A stretch of DNA of 42,769 nt from Gonium pectorale (lineage: Eukaryota; Chlorophyta; Chlorophyceae; Chlamydomonadales; Volvocaceae). The stretch is taken from assembly GCA_001584585.1 (NCBI GenBank), contig LSYV01000012.1, forward strand, positions 2,067,816 through 2,110,584. The letters run 5' to 3'. The notes beneath the pieces are model-generated. The model had not been told where the DNA came from, did no database searches, and saw only the letters and a program-made list of their open reading frames with translations. The position numbers and the translations under genes are program-made. Shown piece after piece: positions 22,728-33,496 of this stretch; the first letter of the stretch is position 1, and each line of letters begins with the position of its first letter.

Positions 22728-24441
22728 CGCGCTCATTGCTGGGCGCGTACTGCCATTACTGCCCGTACTGGAACTGCTCGGACTGGAACTGGCTGCGGCT
22801 GTCTGTGCCTGTACGGAAGCGGGCCGCGCTGACATGCACGCACGGAAAGCTGCGAGGGGGGATGTGAGCCCCAATACTTAGGGTTCGTTCCAGTAACTGG
22901 ATTTCTTCGACGAGCTGTTGAGCCCTGCACTGCGGAAGCGCTCGCGAGTTGCTCTCCGCTAAACGGTTGTAGCCGTTGGACGAGCCCAAAAATGGTGTCG
23001 GCTGTGGTGGCGTTGGAGGATGAGAGGCACGCGCACGGTGTGTGCCCACGAGTTGCCTCCCCACTCTCCGGAAGACTTCATCTGTAAATCAATCAACGGT
23101 CCACAACATGTACATGCACATGCCGGGGCACTGCTGTTGTCCCGAGAGGGGAGACGGCATGCGGGTCTGCCCGCCCGCCGAGGTCTGCCGGATAGCGCGA
23201 CAGCACGCTACTTGTACGGAACCCCGCCGTACGCATCCCGCCGTAACCTCGGACGGACACGGCGAATCAAGGAGCACACCGGTATCTGCGCAACGGGCAC
23301 GCACGCCGTCTGTTGCCAAGCTAGAACCCGTGTGGCCCAACACCATAATTGGTCCGACCTGCGCTCCCGCCGCGGCCCTCCAAGCCAGCCGAGGGCATGG
23401 GCAGGTGCGCAGCTCAGCACCCGTGCCCTGCCTCTTTGCCGGCAGGACCGCTGGCAACAAAAACGCTCCGGTGGTCCAGCCGCTGCCGCCCAGAGCGCTC
23501 GCCATCCATCCATCCTTGGATCCATCCCTGCTGGCTTGCTTGCGGCTACACCACCTCGCAACTACAGTCCGCCAAAAACGACCCAACGGCATGGGTGCAT
23601 TTCGACTTGTATGTAGCGTGGTGTACGACTGACACACGAGCAAGCCGGCCCCGCCCCCGGATGCACGCCGTTCGTCCGCACGAGAATTACGGCAGTCCGA
23701 GCCCACCGGTTGTGCGCCGTCCGTACGTGAGTGAGCGCCCGTCGTCCCCGGGCCGGTACGCACGGCCCACGCTGCGGGAGCGTCCGGTATTGGGCGCGGC
23801 CTGCCCCAATGGCACGAGTGCAGAGCACAACACGAGCAACACCTGTTTGTCACTGGCGACTGCGAGCATCTGTTGCATTGCGCGCGTCCGAAATGCTCAG
23901 GGCCGGGCTGCAGCTCCAACCCTCCTGCACCTCCGCACCGACCACACAGCAGGCGGACGCCTGTACCGTACTCCCTGTGAGGGCCGTACCCTGGAAACCG
24001 TGCGGTGATGTGCCCCTGTCTCCAACCTGTTGAGCCACGCCGGACTGCGGGCTGCATCACGTCCCCCGGCATGGTATCATGTTATCCGCTAGTACCATAT
24101 CATCCGGAAAGAGGGCTTTCCTCAGGCACCCTTCACACCTTCGACACGCCTGCCGCTGTCGAGACCAATACAGCGTAATGCTCCTGCAAGGCTCAAATTC
24201 CAACGAACCTGTTGTCTATGCAGACCCCACCCATCCGTCCGCCAAACGTGGCCTGCTCGGCACCGCCTGCCAAAGCACCACACAAGTCTGCCTCCATTCG
24301 TGCCGGTACCGCGAAACGACACCATGCGCCATGCCGTGCTGCCCACCAAGGAGCCGCCCCCCCCCCTGCCCGCCTGCCCCACTACTCGCATTTCATGCAT
24401 GGTTCCCCCGCCTCATGAAGGACGTGCATCATGCCTGGCCG

Positions 24442-25184
24442 CTACTCGAGCTGCATCATGTACACCGACAGCTGCTCCAGCGCCGCCAGGCTGCCCAGCT
24501 GCCCGCGGGCCGGCGGCGACGCCACCACCTCGAGCGCGCCGCTGTCGTCGGCCGCGTGCCGCCAGCCGCGCCCCAGCGCGTACGCGACGGCGTCCTCCTC
24601 GCTGCACCCGCACAGCGCCGCAAGGCGGGCGGGCGTGATGTGGGAGTAGGCGGCGGCGACCAGGTCCAGCTGCCGGCCGCGCAGGCGCTCGGCGAGCGCC
24701 TCGGTGAGCGCCTGGGCGGGGCCGCTCCAGGGGTGGCTGCGCAGTGCGTGCCACACGCCCTCGCCGCTGCCCTGCCAGGCGAACTGCAGCAGCCGCCACG
24801 CTGCGGCGACCTGTCCGGGTGGCGAGTGCGGGGATGGGGCGGTGGTGTGGGCGTTTGCAGGCTGGGCTGGGGAGGAGAGGAGAGAGTTTTCTTGCGCAGG
24901 GGCGGGGCTTAAGGGCCTGTGGCCTCCCCAAGCCACACCAGGGGCCCAACCCCTGGCCAAGTGCAGCCCACCTGGGGGTCCGCCTTGACGCCGTCCGGCA
25001 GCCGTTTGTACAGTAACCGTGCGTCCGGCAGGCTTCCGTTGTACATGTGCGCTAGCAGGTGCAGCGCCGCGGGCCAGCCGTCCTCGAGGACAGAGGGAGA
25101 CGGCGAGCAGAGCTCCGCCTCATCAAGGATGCTCGCCACCGCCGCGAAGTCGCTCGCCTGGAGCGCTGTTGCCACCTGATCCAT
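24442..25184 (-). CDS. CSN8: COP9 signalosome complex subunit 8
   Basis: A subunit of the nuclear COP9 signalosome, which removes NEDD8 from cullin-RING ubiquitin ligases. Two exons, 25184-24972 and 24810-24442, join in phase 0 at DGVKADPQ|VAAAWRLLQFAW, giving 193 residues, the usual CSN8 length. The whole protein fits the CSN8/PSMD8/EIF3K fold: N-terminal helical repeats (LPDARLLYKRLPDGVKADPQ), then a winged-helix part (RGRQLDLVAAAYSHITPARL, CGCSEEDAVAYALGRGW). The C-terminus ends LSVYMMQLE at TAG. ATG 25184 is the only in-frame ATG before the conserved region. The gene is divergent from NOL across 433 bases. Confidence 0.9.
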
Positions 25185-25617
25185 CGCTGCGGCTGGTGTG
25201 GCGAACAGGAGCAGCGAACGTGGGGATTCTGTAGGGATCTCGGCAGGATCCCGAGGTACCAAAACCGACAAAAAGTCACTGTGTCCTCGTATATGTATTT
25301 CCTAATTCAAATGCGCAAAAGCGAAAATGCAGGAGCTCCGCCACGTCGACCTCCCGTCGGAACAAGGCGACAGTATATTGGCGCGAACCCCTCAGCCCTA
25401 AAAGTCAGGTGCATTACAAGGCCAAAACAAAAGTGTGGAACAGAGGCGACACGAGGGCGGGTACGGAGCCGTTTTTGGAGCCGAGGAACTGACGAGCGAT
25501 GAGGCAACAACTGGGTCACGTTCAACCGCGTCCGGCATTGTAGGGGGTAGTCTAGCAATCTTGGTTCCCTTCCAGGTACTCTCGTGACCAACCGCAAGCA
25601 CGAACGCGACCATCAGA
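25185..25617. promoter_or_regulatory. Probable bidirectional promoter, CSN8 / NOL
   Basis: 433 bases between divergent ATGs, with A+T-richer patches around 25260-25400. No TATA box or named element can be assigned with confidence. Confidence 0.45.
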
Positions 25618-28600
25618 ATGCAGTGCCTCGCCCCTACGCGCGCGGTGCGCGGCGCCGACCCATCCATCGCCGCAAGCAACTTCTACAGCGCATCACCGCG
25701 CAGCGCCCCCCTGGGCCGCGGCAGTGCCGCAAGCAGCAGCGCCCCAGTCGCGGCCCAGCCCCTCACGGCGGGGCCAGCGTCGCACGGCCCCCTCCCCATC
25801 CACACCGCCGGTGGCCGCGACCGCCGCACCGTCGTGACTCGTGCGCTTCTTGGCGGGGCTGGCGGGCAGGCCTCGGTCAAGTTTGCGACGCCCCAGCCGC
25901 CATACAACATAGTCATTACCGGCTCCACCAAAGGCAAGCCCTTGCCCGTGCCGTCCCTCACCCGTTCACGGCCTAGAGGGCGCCGCCATCCTGCGTGCGT
26001 GGTCGCGTGCGTGGGTTCCTGCGGGGTCGCGGGGTCCTGCGGGGCCGCGCTTCCAGCTGTTTGTCTGCCGGCACACCCGTAGCGAACGGTGTCGCAAGGT
26101 GCCGCTGGGTCTTTCTCCTCCGCCCGCTCATCGCATTCCCTCGAGCTCCCCTCACACGCCGCCGCGCCCAGCACTCCGCCCTCCTGCAAACTGCCCCTGC
26201 CGCCCTGCCCTCCCGCCCCTCGCCCCCGCCCGCTCCCAGGCATCGGTCGGGCGCTGGCGGAGGACTTTCTGCGCGCGGGCGACCGAGTGGTCATCTGCTC
26301 CCGGTCAGGTGCGTCGAGAACGTGAGCAAGGTGCTCGAAGAGTCCCGGTCCCGGGCTGGCGTGTCTGCGTGTGTCGATAGTTGGGGAGAGGAGTTCTGGG
26401 AGATGCCGTGCGCACCAGCGTGGAGGCGGAGGCGGGGGCGGCCGAGGAGGGTGTAGGGGGGAACGCGTGAGGAGGCGGGAAGGGGCGGCCGCCAGCGGCT
26501 GGGGCGGGATGCTGCAGCCAGCGCCGCAGCCCCTTGTGCCCCTCTGTCGAATGATGCCGCGGCACCAGCCACGACGCCCCACACACGGCGACGCACGGGC
26601 CAGCGACTTGCGGAACCACCGAGTTCGGGCTGACGCAACGCAATCACCCCAGGCACCTGGCCCACCCCGCCGACACACAACTAGATGGCCGCTTCTTCCT
26701 TCGGCAGCGCCTGCCGTACCCGCACACACCCTCTTGCGCCCCACCCCACGGCCCATCGCCCCCTCTTGCGTCCCTGCCACACTCCCGCCCTCCCGCCCTC
26801 TCGCACCCGTTCGTCGTTCGCAGCTGATCGGGTGGCCCGGGCGGTGGCGGAGCTGTCGGAGAGGTTCGGCGCTGACAAAGTCAAGGTGGGGGGGGGGGCT
26901 CGGCCGATGCTGGGGGCCGATGCTGGGGCCGGGGTCGGGTGCAAGGGGCTGGGGGCTGGGGCCTGGGGGCGGAGGCAAGGGCACGGTTGTAACCGTCAGG
27001 CGGAGCCCGGGGCCCTGGAGAGGCTCTGCGAGCTGAGCTGAGGAGGCGCTGATCCGGGTGGAGTACAGGTTCTCATGGCCATCTCCGTATACCCCCATCT
27101 CCCAATGTAACTCGTCGCCGGCTGCTGCCTGCGCCCTCAACCCCGCCTGCCGCAGGGTGTCGCCGTAGACGTGGCGAAGCCCGGCCAGGCCCGCGTGCTG
27201 GCGGACTTTGCGGCGGCGGAGCTGGGCCGGGTAGACATCTGGATCAATAACGTGAGGCGCGGGCTGGCGGCTGGCAGTTGGCTGACGGTTTGAGCGGTTG
27301 CAACGCGGCGGTTGTGGGGTTGGGCGGGGATGTGGCGTCGGAGCTGGGCCGCGGGTGCACGTGGGTGGACAAAGAGGGTTGCCGGGGGACGCACTTGCTG
27401 TTGAGCCGCTGTGCTCCCTGCGCCCGGCCCACCCCCCACCCCCCGCGCGGCCCCGAGTCTTCCATTCCGTATGCGATTCGGAGTGCGCGCTGCGACCCGC
27501 TTCTCTTCTTCACTTACCCCCGCGCGGCGCCGATGGTCGCGGGGGGGGGGGGTAATACGGAACGGGAAACGGGTCGCGTCGCGGACACCGAATCGCATAC
27601 TCAGTAGGAGGAGGAACGGCGGTCTGGGTAGAGAGTTGAAGACGACCTGCAAAACTGCGATGTCAGCGACGAGCGGTCCGTGCAGTGGCATACCTTCGCG
27701 GTGTAGTCGCCGATAGATTGCTGACAGGAGAAGAGGAGGCGGCGGATACCCCATGCCCACCCGCCCAACCTAACACGCGGACAGACTGGCACAGCACTGA
27801 CACCGCGAGCGCGGGCCTGCCCAGACGAACTTTCCCAACGGCACTGACCCAATCAACGCTTTGTACTGACCTACGGGGTGGGCGGGCGGACGGTGGGAGC
27901 AGCAGAAGAAGTTAGCGATGAACAGTAGAAGAACATGCGGGGCGGGCAAGGCAAAGCAGGGACAAAGCGGTGACACGCCACACCCAAAACCCGTTACCGA
28001 ATTGCTGTAGAAAGGGCAGAAAGTGGGAGGGCTAAGCACAACGTGCCGGGGTCCGTACCGGTGTACGAACGACAGGGGCCATGGCGGGTGTAAGGGTGCA
28101 AGGGAGCTGGCCGTGTGCGGACCGACAAGCGGTTCCCCACAGCACGGCCGAGCCGGAGAACCCCACACATTAGGGGTCACCGGTGACAAGTCACGGTGCG
28201 CAAAANNNNNNNNNNNNNNNNNNNNAGCAGAAGAAGTTAGCGATGAACAGTAGAAGAACATGCGGGGCGGGCAAGGCAAAGCAGGGACAAAGCGGTGACA
28301 CGCCACACCCAAAACCCGTTACCGAATTGCTGTAGAAAGGGCAGAAAGTGGGAGGGCTAAGCACAACGTGCCGGGGTCCGTACCGGTGTACGAACGACAG
28401 GGGCCATGGCGGGTGTAAGGGTGCAAGGGAGCTGGCCGTGTGCGGACCGACAAGCGGTTCCCCACAGCACGGCCGAGCCGGAGAACCCCACACATTAGGG
28501 GTCACCGGTGACAAGTCACGGTGCGCAAAACAGAAGCAAGCAGATGGGGTGGGGAGGGTGGGTGAGTGACTGGGAATGGAGGAGGTAGTGCCGGGATCAG

Positions 28601-31600
28601 GGGACCATCAACCCTGCCACACGAAGTGTGGCAGGTCCGGCCCATCTCATCATTTCCCGGGCAAGGGCCAGCACAGGTACATGCCGGCGGTGGGTGCTAC
28701 CGCAGCGGTGGCTCCTCAACCGCCGGCCGGTCGGGAAGACAGTACACTGTGCGCCGGCGGAACGACTATGGGTCGCCAGCGTGAACGCCGGCGTCCCAGC
28801 CGCCGGCAGGCCAGAGCCCAGTCCGGGCGGGGAGCGGGGCAGGCGGCGCGAGCAGGCGGCGGTCAGCCGGGAGGGGGCAGAGGCAGCGACGGCGCCCGGG
28901 AGACCGTGGGAACGGTGGACCGGTGGTGCCGCCGCTGCCAGGGCAGGAGCGATGGCCATGTAGAGTGGGGGGGGGGTACGGATGGGGCCCAGCACGCGTG
29001 GGATCGATCACACGCGGGCTGCGTAAACCAAACGACTCGCCGTACCGGCGGCGGCTCGTCAATTGTGCGCCGGGAGTTTCTATCCCATGTTTCCATCCTT
29101 GTGCGCGCAAGTGCGCGGGGTGATGGCAGTGGTTGGGCAGTAGGGGCGCAGTCGGTTGCGGCTCCCGGAACGGGCCCGAAGCGGCGCACCCGGAGTCCCG
29201 AAGCCCGCCCCATGCCGGATCCGTCCCTCACCCGCACGGGTGGCTTGGGGTGGCTTGCCGCCTGGCCTGGCCTGGGCCTGTACCTGCTGCGCGCAACAAC
29301 TACGCGGCGTAGGCGTGGGCGCCTGCCCGCGTGCGGGTTGTACGGGGTCTGCCCGCTCATCGAGTTCACGTGGCACGGGCAACCCCAATCCCTCCCGGAC
29401 CCGCCATGCCCCCCCACACACACCTCATACTTGGCATGCTGGCAATGCTCTGGGCCCCTCCCCATCACGTCCAAGGCACCTCTCCCCCTCCCCCCCACAC
29501 ACAGATGAATGCGCAGCACGGCTTCTCGACTGAGAATGCCTTCTAACCCTCGATCCCCCCCACACACACGGTGGATCGCGCACGCACTCGGCTCCGTGCG
29601 CGTCTGCGTTCGCAACGCTGGCGTCCTGCGCTCGTCACCGTCCTCTCTGTTGTACCCCACCCACCCCCACTACCTCCCTCCCCTCTGGGTGCCAGGCGGG
29701 CACCAACGCCTACCGCTACGGCCCCATGGCGGAGAGCTCGGACGAGGAGCTGGCGCAGATCGTGTCCACAAACGTGCTGGGCGTCATGCTGTGCTGCAAG
29801 GAGGCGAGTTGGGTGTGTGGAGGGCGGGGCGGGGCAGGGCGACGGGCGTGCGGGTGCTGGTGGGGCGGGGCAGGGCGACGGGCGTGCGGGTGCTGGTGGG
29901 GCGGGGCAGGGCGACGGGCGTGCGGGTGCTGGTGGGGGTATGTGCGTGCGTGGTTGGGGGTAATGAAGAGGTCGTTGACGAGTCGGTGACGGTGTTGGGG
30001 ATGGTGTCGGGGTACGGGGGCGGCCACAGCTGCAATGAACACACGCGGGGCAATCGTCAGCATGCCAGATGCCTAGCTGAGCAGCTCAACGAGCAGCTGC
30101 CAACTGCCGATCCCTAATGGTAACTCCCAGTTATCATCCTAACGACCAACCGCCAACCGTCGTCCGCAGGCGATCCGCGTGATGCGCGCCCAGTCCAGCC
30201 ACGGCCACATCTTCAACATGGACGGCGCCGGCGCGGACGGCAACCCCACGCCGCGCTTCGCCGCCTACGGCGCCACCAAGCGCAGCCTGGCGCAGCTGGG
30301 CAAGTCGCTGAGCGCGGAGCTGGGCATCCTGGTGCGGGGTGGCCGGGGGGCGGGGGGTGGGGTAATGAAGAAAAGGAACGGGTCGCGTCGCGGACACCGA
30401 GTCGCATTGAGAGCGCACTGGTGGCGGTCTTGGCGTGGTGGGATATGGGTCTTGGCGAGGGGGGGGACAGCTGGTTGCTGATGCTCCCCACCGCCAGGTC
30501 TCCCACGCCTGAAGCGCACCGTTGCGCATCCGCTGCCACCGCAGCCTTTGCCGCAAGCCCGGCCCGGCCACCAAGCCCGGCCCAACCACCTTGCGTGAGG
30601 TCTAGCCTAACCAGCTGATACCGCCCACCCACCCACCCCAATCGTGTCATCGTCCTCATAATTACCGCCCACCCACCCCGTCGCGCCGGTCAGAGGGCAC
30701 TCGCGCCACGCCTCCATCCCCCGACCCCGCCCGGCCGTCACAGCACCGGCATTTCCAATCCCGCTCCCTGCCACACCCGCCGGCCCGGCCCCCCTTCGAC
30801 GCCCCCTTCGACGCCCCCTCTCAGCCTCTCTCCCCCCTCCCTGTCTCCCCAACGGTCACGCATCGGCCACGCAGGGCATTCGCAACGTGGCCATCCACAA
30901 CCTGTCCCCGGGCATGGTCACCACCGAGCTGCTCATGGCGGGGGCCAACACGCCCACCGCCAAGTTCTTCATAAACTGCCTGGGTGGGTGCCGGCCGTGG
31001 GTGTCGGCCTCCGCGGGCGACCGGGTGGTCGCTGGTCGGGGCGTGCGGGCAGTTGACCGGTGTGTGGGTGTGTTGTGGTCGGTGCGCAAGACGCCCGCAG
31101 CGAAGAGCTTCCCGCCAGTTGCCTCGGCTGTGTGTGGGGCGGTGGGGCAGCCCCCCATCTCTCCCACAACGCCGACCTCCAAGCCCGCATCCGCCGACCT
31201 CAACCGCACCACCCCCCTCAGCTCCGCTCCTGGACCCCCCCCGCGCCCCTGGACCCCCCCCCGCCCCGCTGCCCCGCCGCAGCCGAGCCCGCCACCGACG
31301 TGGCCGCCTTCCTGGTGCCCCGCATCCGCGCGGTGCCGCAGTCGTCCGTCAACCCGCTCACCGGCGCACTGTCCGCCACCTACATCCGCTTCCTCACGCA
31401 GTCCAAGGCGCTGAGCCAAGTGGCCTCGGTGAGGCGCCGGCCGGGGGGCCGCCTGTGGTTACGACGGATGCGACGGCGCATCAAAGTCAATTGCAGCAGA
31501 ACAACAAGGCGACAACAGGGCATATGTGCGCGTGTGTATGGGGCATGCGAACGGCGTCTCTACGTTTGCGTTGAACATGCAGATTGGCGTGCTTGATAAC

Positions 31601-32102
31601 CATGGCAAGCAGACAGCGCATGTGTGCGTGTGCTTTAGGAGTGCAAGAAGCGCCTTTCAGAGCCGGCTCATGGGATGCGTCAGTGTGCCAGCTCCAGGGA
31701 ACTGTGGAGAGGAAGCCCGGGTTGCACTCGGAGGCCGCCCTGTTAAATGGCGCGCCAGTCGGCAGCCACTGCGTACACGCGCCCCCGAAGCTCTCCGCCC
31801 ACGGCCATGTCCCAGCCTGTATACCCGGTGGGGTGGAGAGGCGCGAGGCGCAAGTAAGCCATGCGTCCGGGATTCGGGTCTCTCCGGACTTGGATGTTCC
31901 ATAATGCTCTTTCTGCGTGTGCCGGATCCAGAGACACCCAGATCCCCCGTCGCGCATCCACGCCCCGCCCACGCCCCCACCCTCTCCCCGGCCTACCGCG
32001 CCCACTCCGCCCGAAGTCATCCTGACCCCTCCGCCTCCTGCCCCCACGCAGCGGCTCCTGACGGGTGCCCGCAAGGGGCGGTGGGTGCCCGAGGACGCGT
32101 GA
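25618..32102 (+). CDS. NOL: Chlorophyll(ide) b reductase NOL (short-chain dehydrogenase)
   Basis: Reduces the 7-formyl group of chlorophyll b to 7-hydroxymethyl chlorophyll a with NADPH, the first step of chlorophyll b breakdown, at plastid thylakoids. Exons: 25618-25933, 26240-26308, 26824-26885, 27156-27251, 29696-29803, 30170-30331, 30875-30983, 31283-31428, 32052-32102; 372 residues. A Ser/Ala/Arg-rich plastid transit region of about 90 residues precedes the Rossmann motif TGSTKGIG (101-108). WINNAGTNAY follows at the junction of exons 4 and 5, and YGATK (Y250, K254) is the active-site pair. HIFNMDGAG and LSPGMVTTELLM are typical of NYC1/NOL. The usual SDR serine before Tyr is not visible. 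Introns 1 (AAAG|GCAAGC) and 5 (GGAG|GCGAGT) use GC donors, required by phase. Intron 4 is 2444 bases as assembled and holds repeats and a gap. Confidence 0.93.
27462..27602. repeat. Inverted-repeat (MITE-like) element in NOL intron 4
   Basis: A left arm beginning near 27468 (TATGCGATTCGG) and a right arm ending near 27597 (CCGAATCGCATA) are reverse complements. Similarity continues inward through GCGACCCG / CGGGTCGC and the Gly-Ser-like G-runs. The right arm recurs at 30354-30412 in NOL intron 6. Confidence 0.65.
27901..28205. repeat. 305-base exact duplicate, copy 1 (left of gap)
   Basis: Identical base for base to 28226-28530. It abuts the 20-N gap on its right side. Most likely two unmerged overlapping contig ends rather than a true duplication. 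It lies in NOL intron 4. Confidence 0.95.
28206..28225. other. Assembly gap (20 N)
   Basis: Twenty N exactly between two identical 305-base blocks, in NOL intron 4. The size looks like a scaffolder's placeholder, not a measured gap. Confidence 1.
28226..28530. repeat. 305-base exact duplicate, copy 2 (right of gap)
   Basis: Second copy of the block at 27901-28205, starting immediately after the N run. It includes the 12-base palindrome GTCACCGGTGAC near its end. Confidence 0.95.
29829..29936 (+). repeat. 36-base minisatellite, three perfect units
   Basis: Three consecutive identical 36-base G-rich units at 29829, 29865 and 29901, in NOL intron 5, starting 25 bases after its GC donor. Confidence 0.95.
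30354..30412 (+). repeat. Dispersed repeat copy in NOL intron 6
   Basis: Shares GGGTCGCGTCGCGGACACCG and flanking sequence with the right arm at 27540-27600. One difference follows: GAGTCGCAT here against GAATCGCAT there. Confidence 0.75.
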
Positions 32103-33496
32103 GCAGCCGGCCGCTGCGGCGCCAGCACACTGGCGGGCGCGGATCGCCGGGAGCGATGGCTGGTGCCCGCGGGGGCGCCCCCCGGGGCCAGGGCTGGCAG
32201 CTGCTGACCCGGCAGCGCCAAGACTTGTTCTGCCCGGGTTCTGCCCGGACAGGGTGGCGGGCTGGGGTCACTGGGTTGGACGGTGCTCCGCGGAGTGGAG
32301 GAGCGCGCGGAAAGGGGTGCTGTTGCTGTTGTTGGTGGTGGTGCGGTGGTAGCACTGGCGGCAGGTGCGTTGGGGTACGGGCGGATGCTGCGGACGTGCC
32401 GAGAGCGTACACGGTGTGTGCGCCGTCGCGCGGAACGACACGCGGGCCACAGTGGCGGGTACGGACGCAGCTGTGGTATTGGGAGTTGCGGTGCCGGGGG
32501 CAGGCGTTGGTATGCCACTGTGGCTAACTGGGAGCGACTGGTGTGGTATTGAAGCGGCGGCTGGTGGCAGGGCAGGCCAGGCAGGCCAAAGCCGGTCGGG
32601 GCCTTTCTCTGCAGATTTCTCTTTTGTCGGGGCAACAACGTTCCAGCCACGTTGGTTTACATAAACGCTCACGGCTGCACTGTTCGATGCGGCCAGTGGA
32701 ACGTGGTACAGAAGCGCTGGGGAGCCACAGCCGAAACGCTGCGTTTGACGACCGTAGCCTGACCGCTGGCGGGCGGGCAAAACGGTACGTGCACTGTACG
32801 AAGCTCCCAGTCCCCGGTATTGCAGTTATCTCTACACGGCGATCATAGCGTCGTGGTCCCGCGTTTGCACGCGCACGATACGTAAAGGGCAAGTGCGACG
32901 GCACAGCAACGGCCGCCGATAGGGCGTAGGGGATCATGTCACGTCAGCAATATAATAGCATAGCGATAATGGCACATCAATTGAGAGCGTCTTTCGCCGT
33001 CAGGCGCATGTACCAACCGCTGCCTTCCGCGCCGTAGTTGCTCATGCTGCCTTTCATTAACAACTGCGTACTGCTTATGAATTTGTGGATACTTTTGGGA
33101 AGTCCATGTCCCGTCGTAACAGCACTAGGGCGCCCACACACGCCTACTACGAATCTATCGTCAAAGAGCATTGCCGTTTACACAATTATTGAGGTATATG
33201 AGTTGCACGCACCTCTCGAGTGACAGACCCCCCCCACGGGCCCCAAATGATACACTTTAGAAATTAGCTCTTTGGCTTGAACGGAATTCACGCCTTCCTT
33301 CACGTATGCTGCGGATGCCCACTCCGCATAATACTCCTTTTACAACGCTCCGTCGTACGCCACCGCGTAGCTGAACACTACCAGCAAGGGTTGGCAGCTT
33401 GCCCTGATCATACTCGTGAAACGCGTGACGCCAGGGACCCAGGGCGACACGTGATGCCGCAGACCACCGCTTAGCTTCTCAAAGAGACCATATCCT
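32103..33496. other. Intergenic region between NOL and the MYB gene (1.4 kb)
   Basis: NOL 3' UTR followed by the MYB promoter and leader. From about 32940 to 33420 the sequence is strikingly A+T-richer than the rest of the window, as expected upstream of a gene. No TGTAA signal for NOL was found on the plus strand, and no conserved exon is visible. Confidence 0.45.

Larger units (their letters stand above)
22460..24441. other. Intergenic region between convergent NIT1 and CSN8 (2 kb)
   Basis: Contains the NIT1 3' UTR with its poly(A) signal, an 18-base perfect palindrome at 22710-22727, and the CSN8 3' flank. Long open frames at 23000-24070 exist on both strands but share no recognisable segment and look like composition noise. 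I see no RNA gene or mobile element. Confidence 0.45.

Noticed and set aside
23020..24072. Long overlapping frames between NIT1 and CSN8, up to 327 codons on the minus strand
   Set aside because: Frames open on both strands at once, start with non-ATG codons, and show no domain or motif; composition alone explains them.
27901..28530. Tandem duplication as a biological insertion
   Set aside because: Exact identity and placement directly against a 20-N placeholder point to unmerged contig ends.
32283..32664. Overlapping frames after the NOL stop
   Set aside because: No acceptor-linked continuation of NOL and no recognisable segment; treated as 3' UTR.
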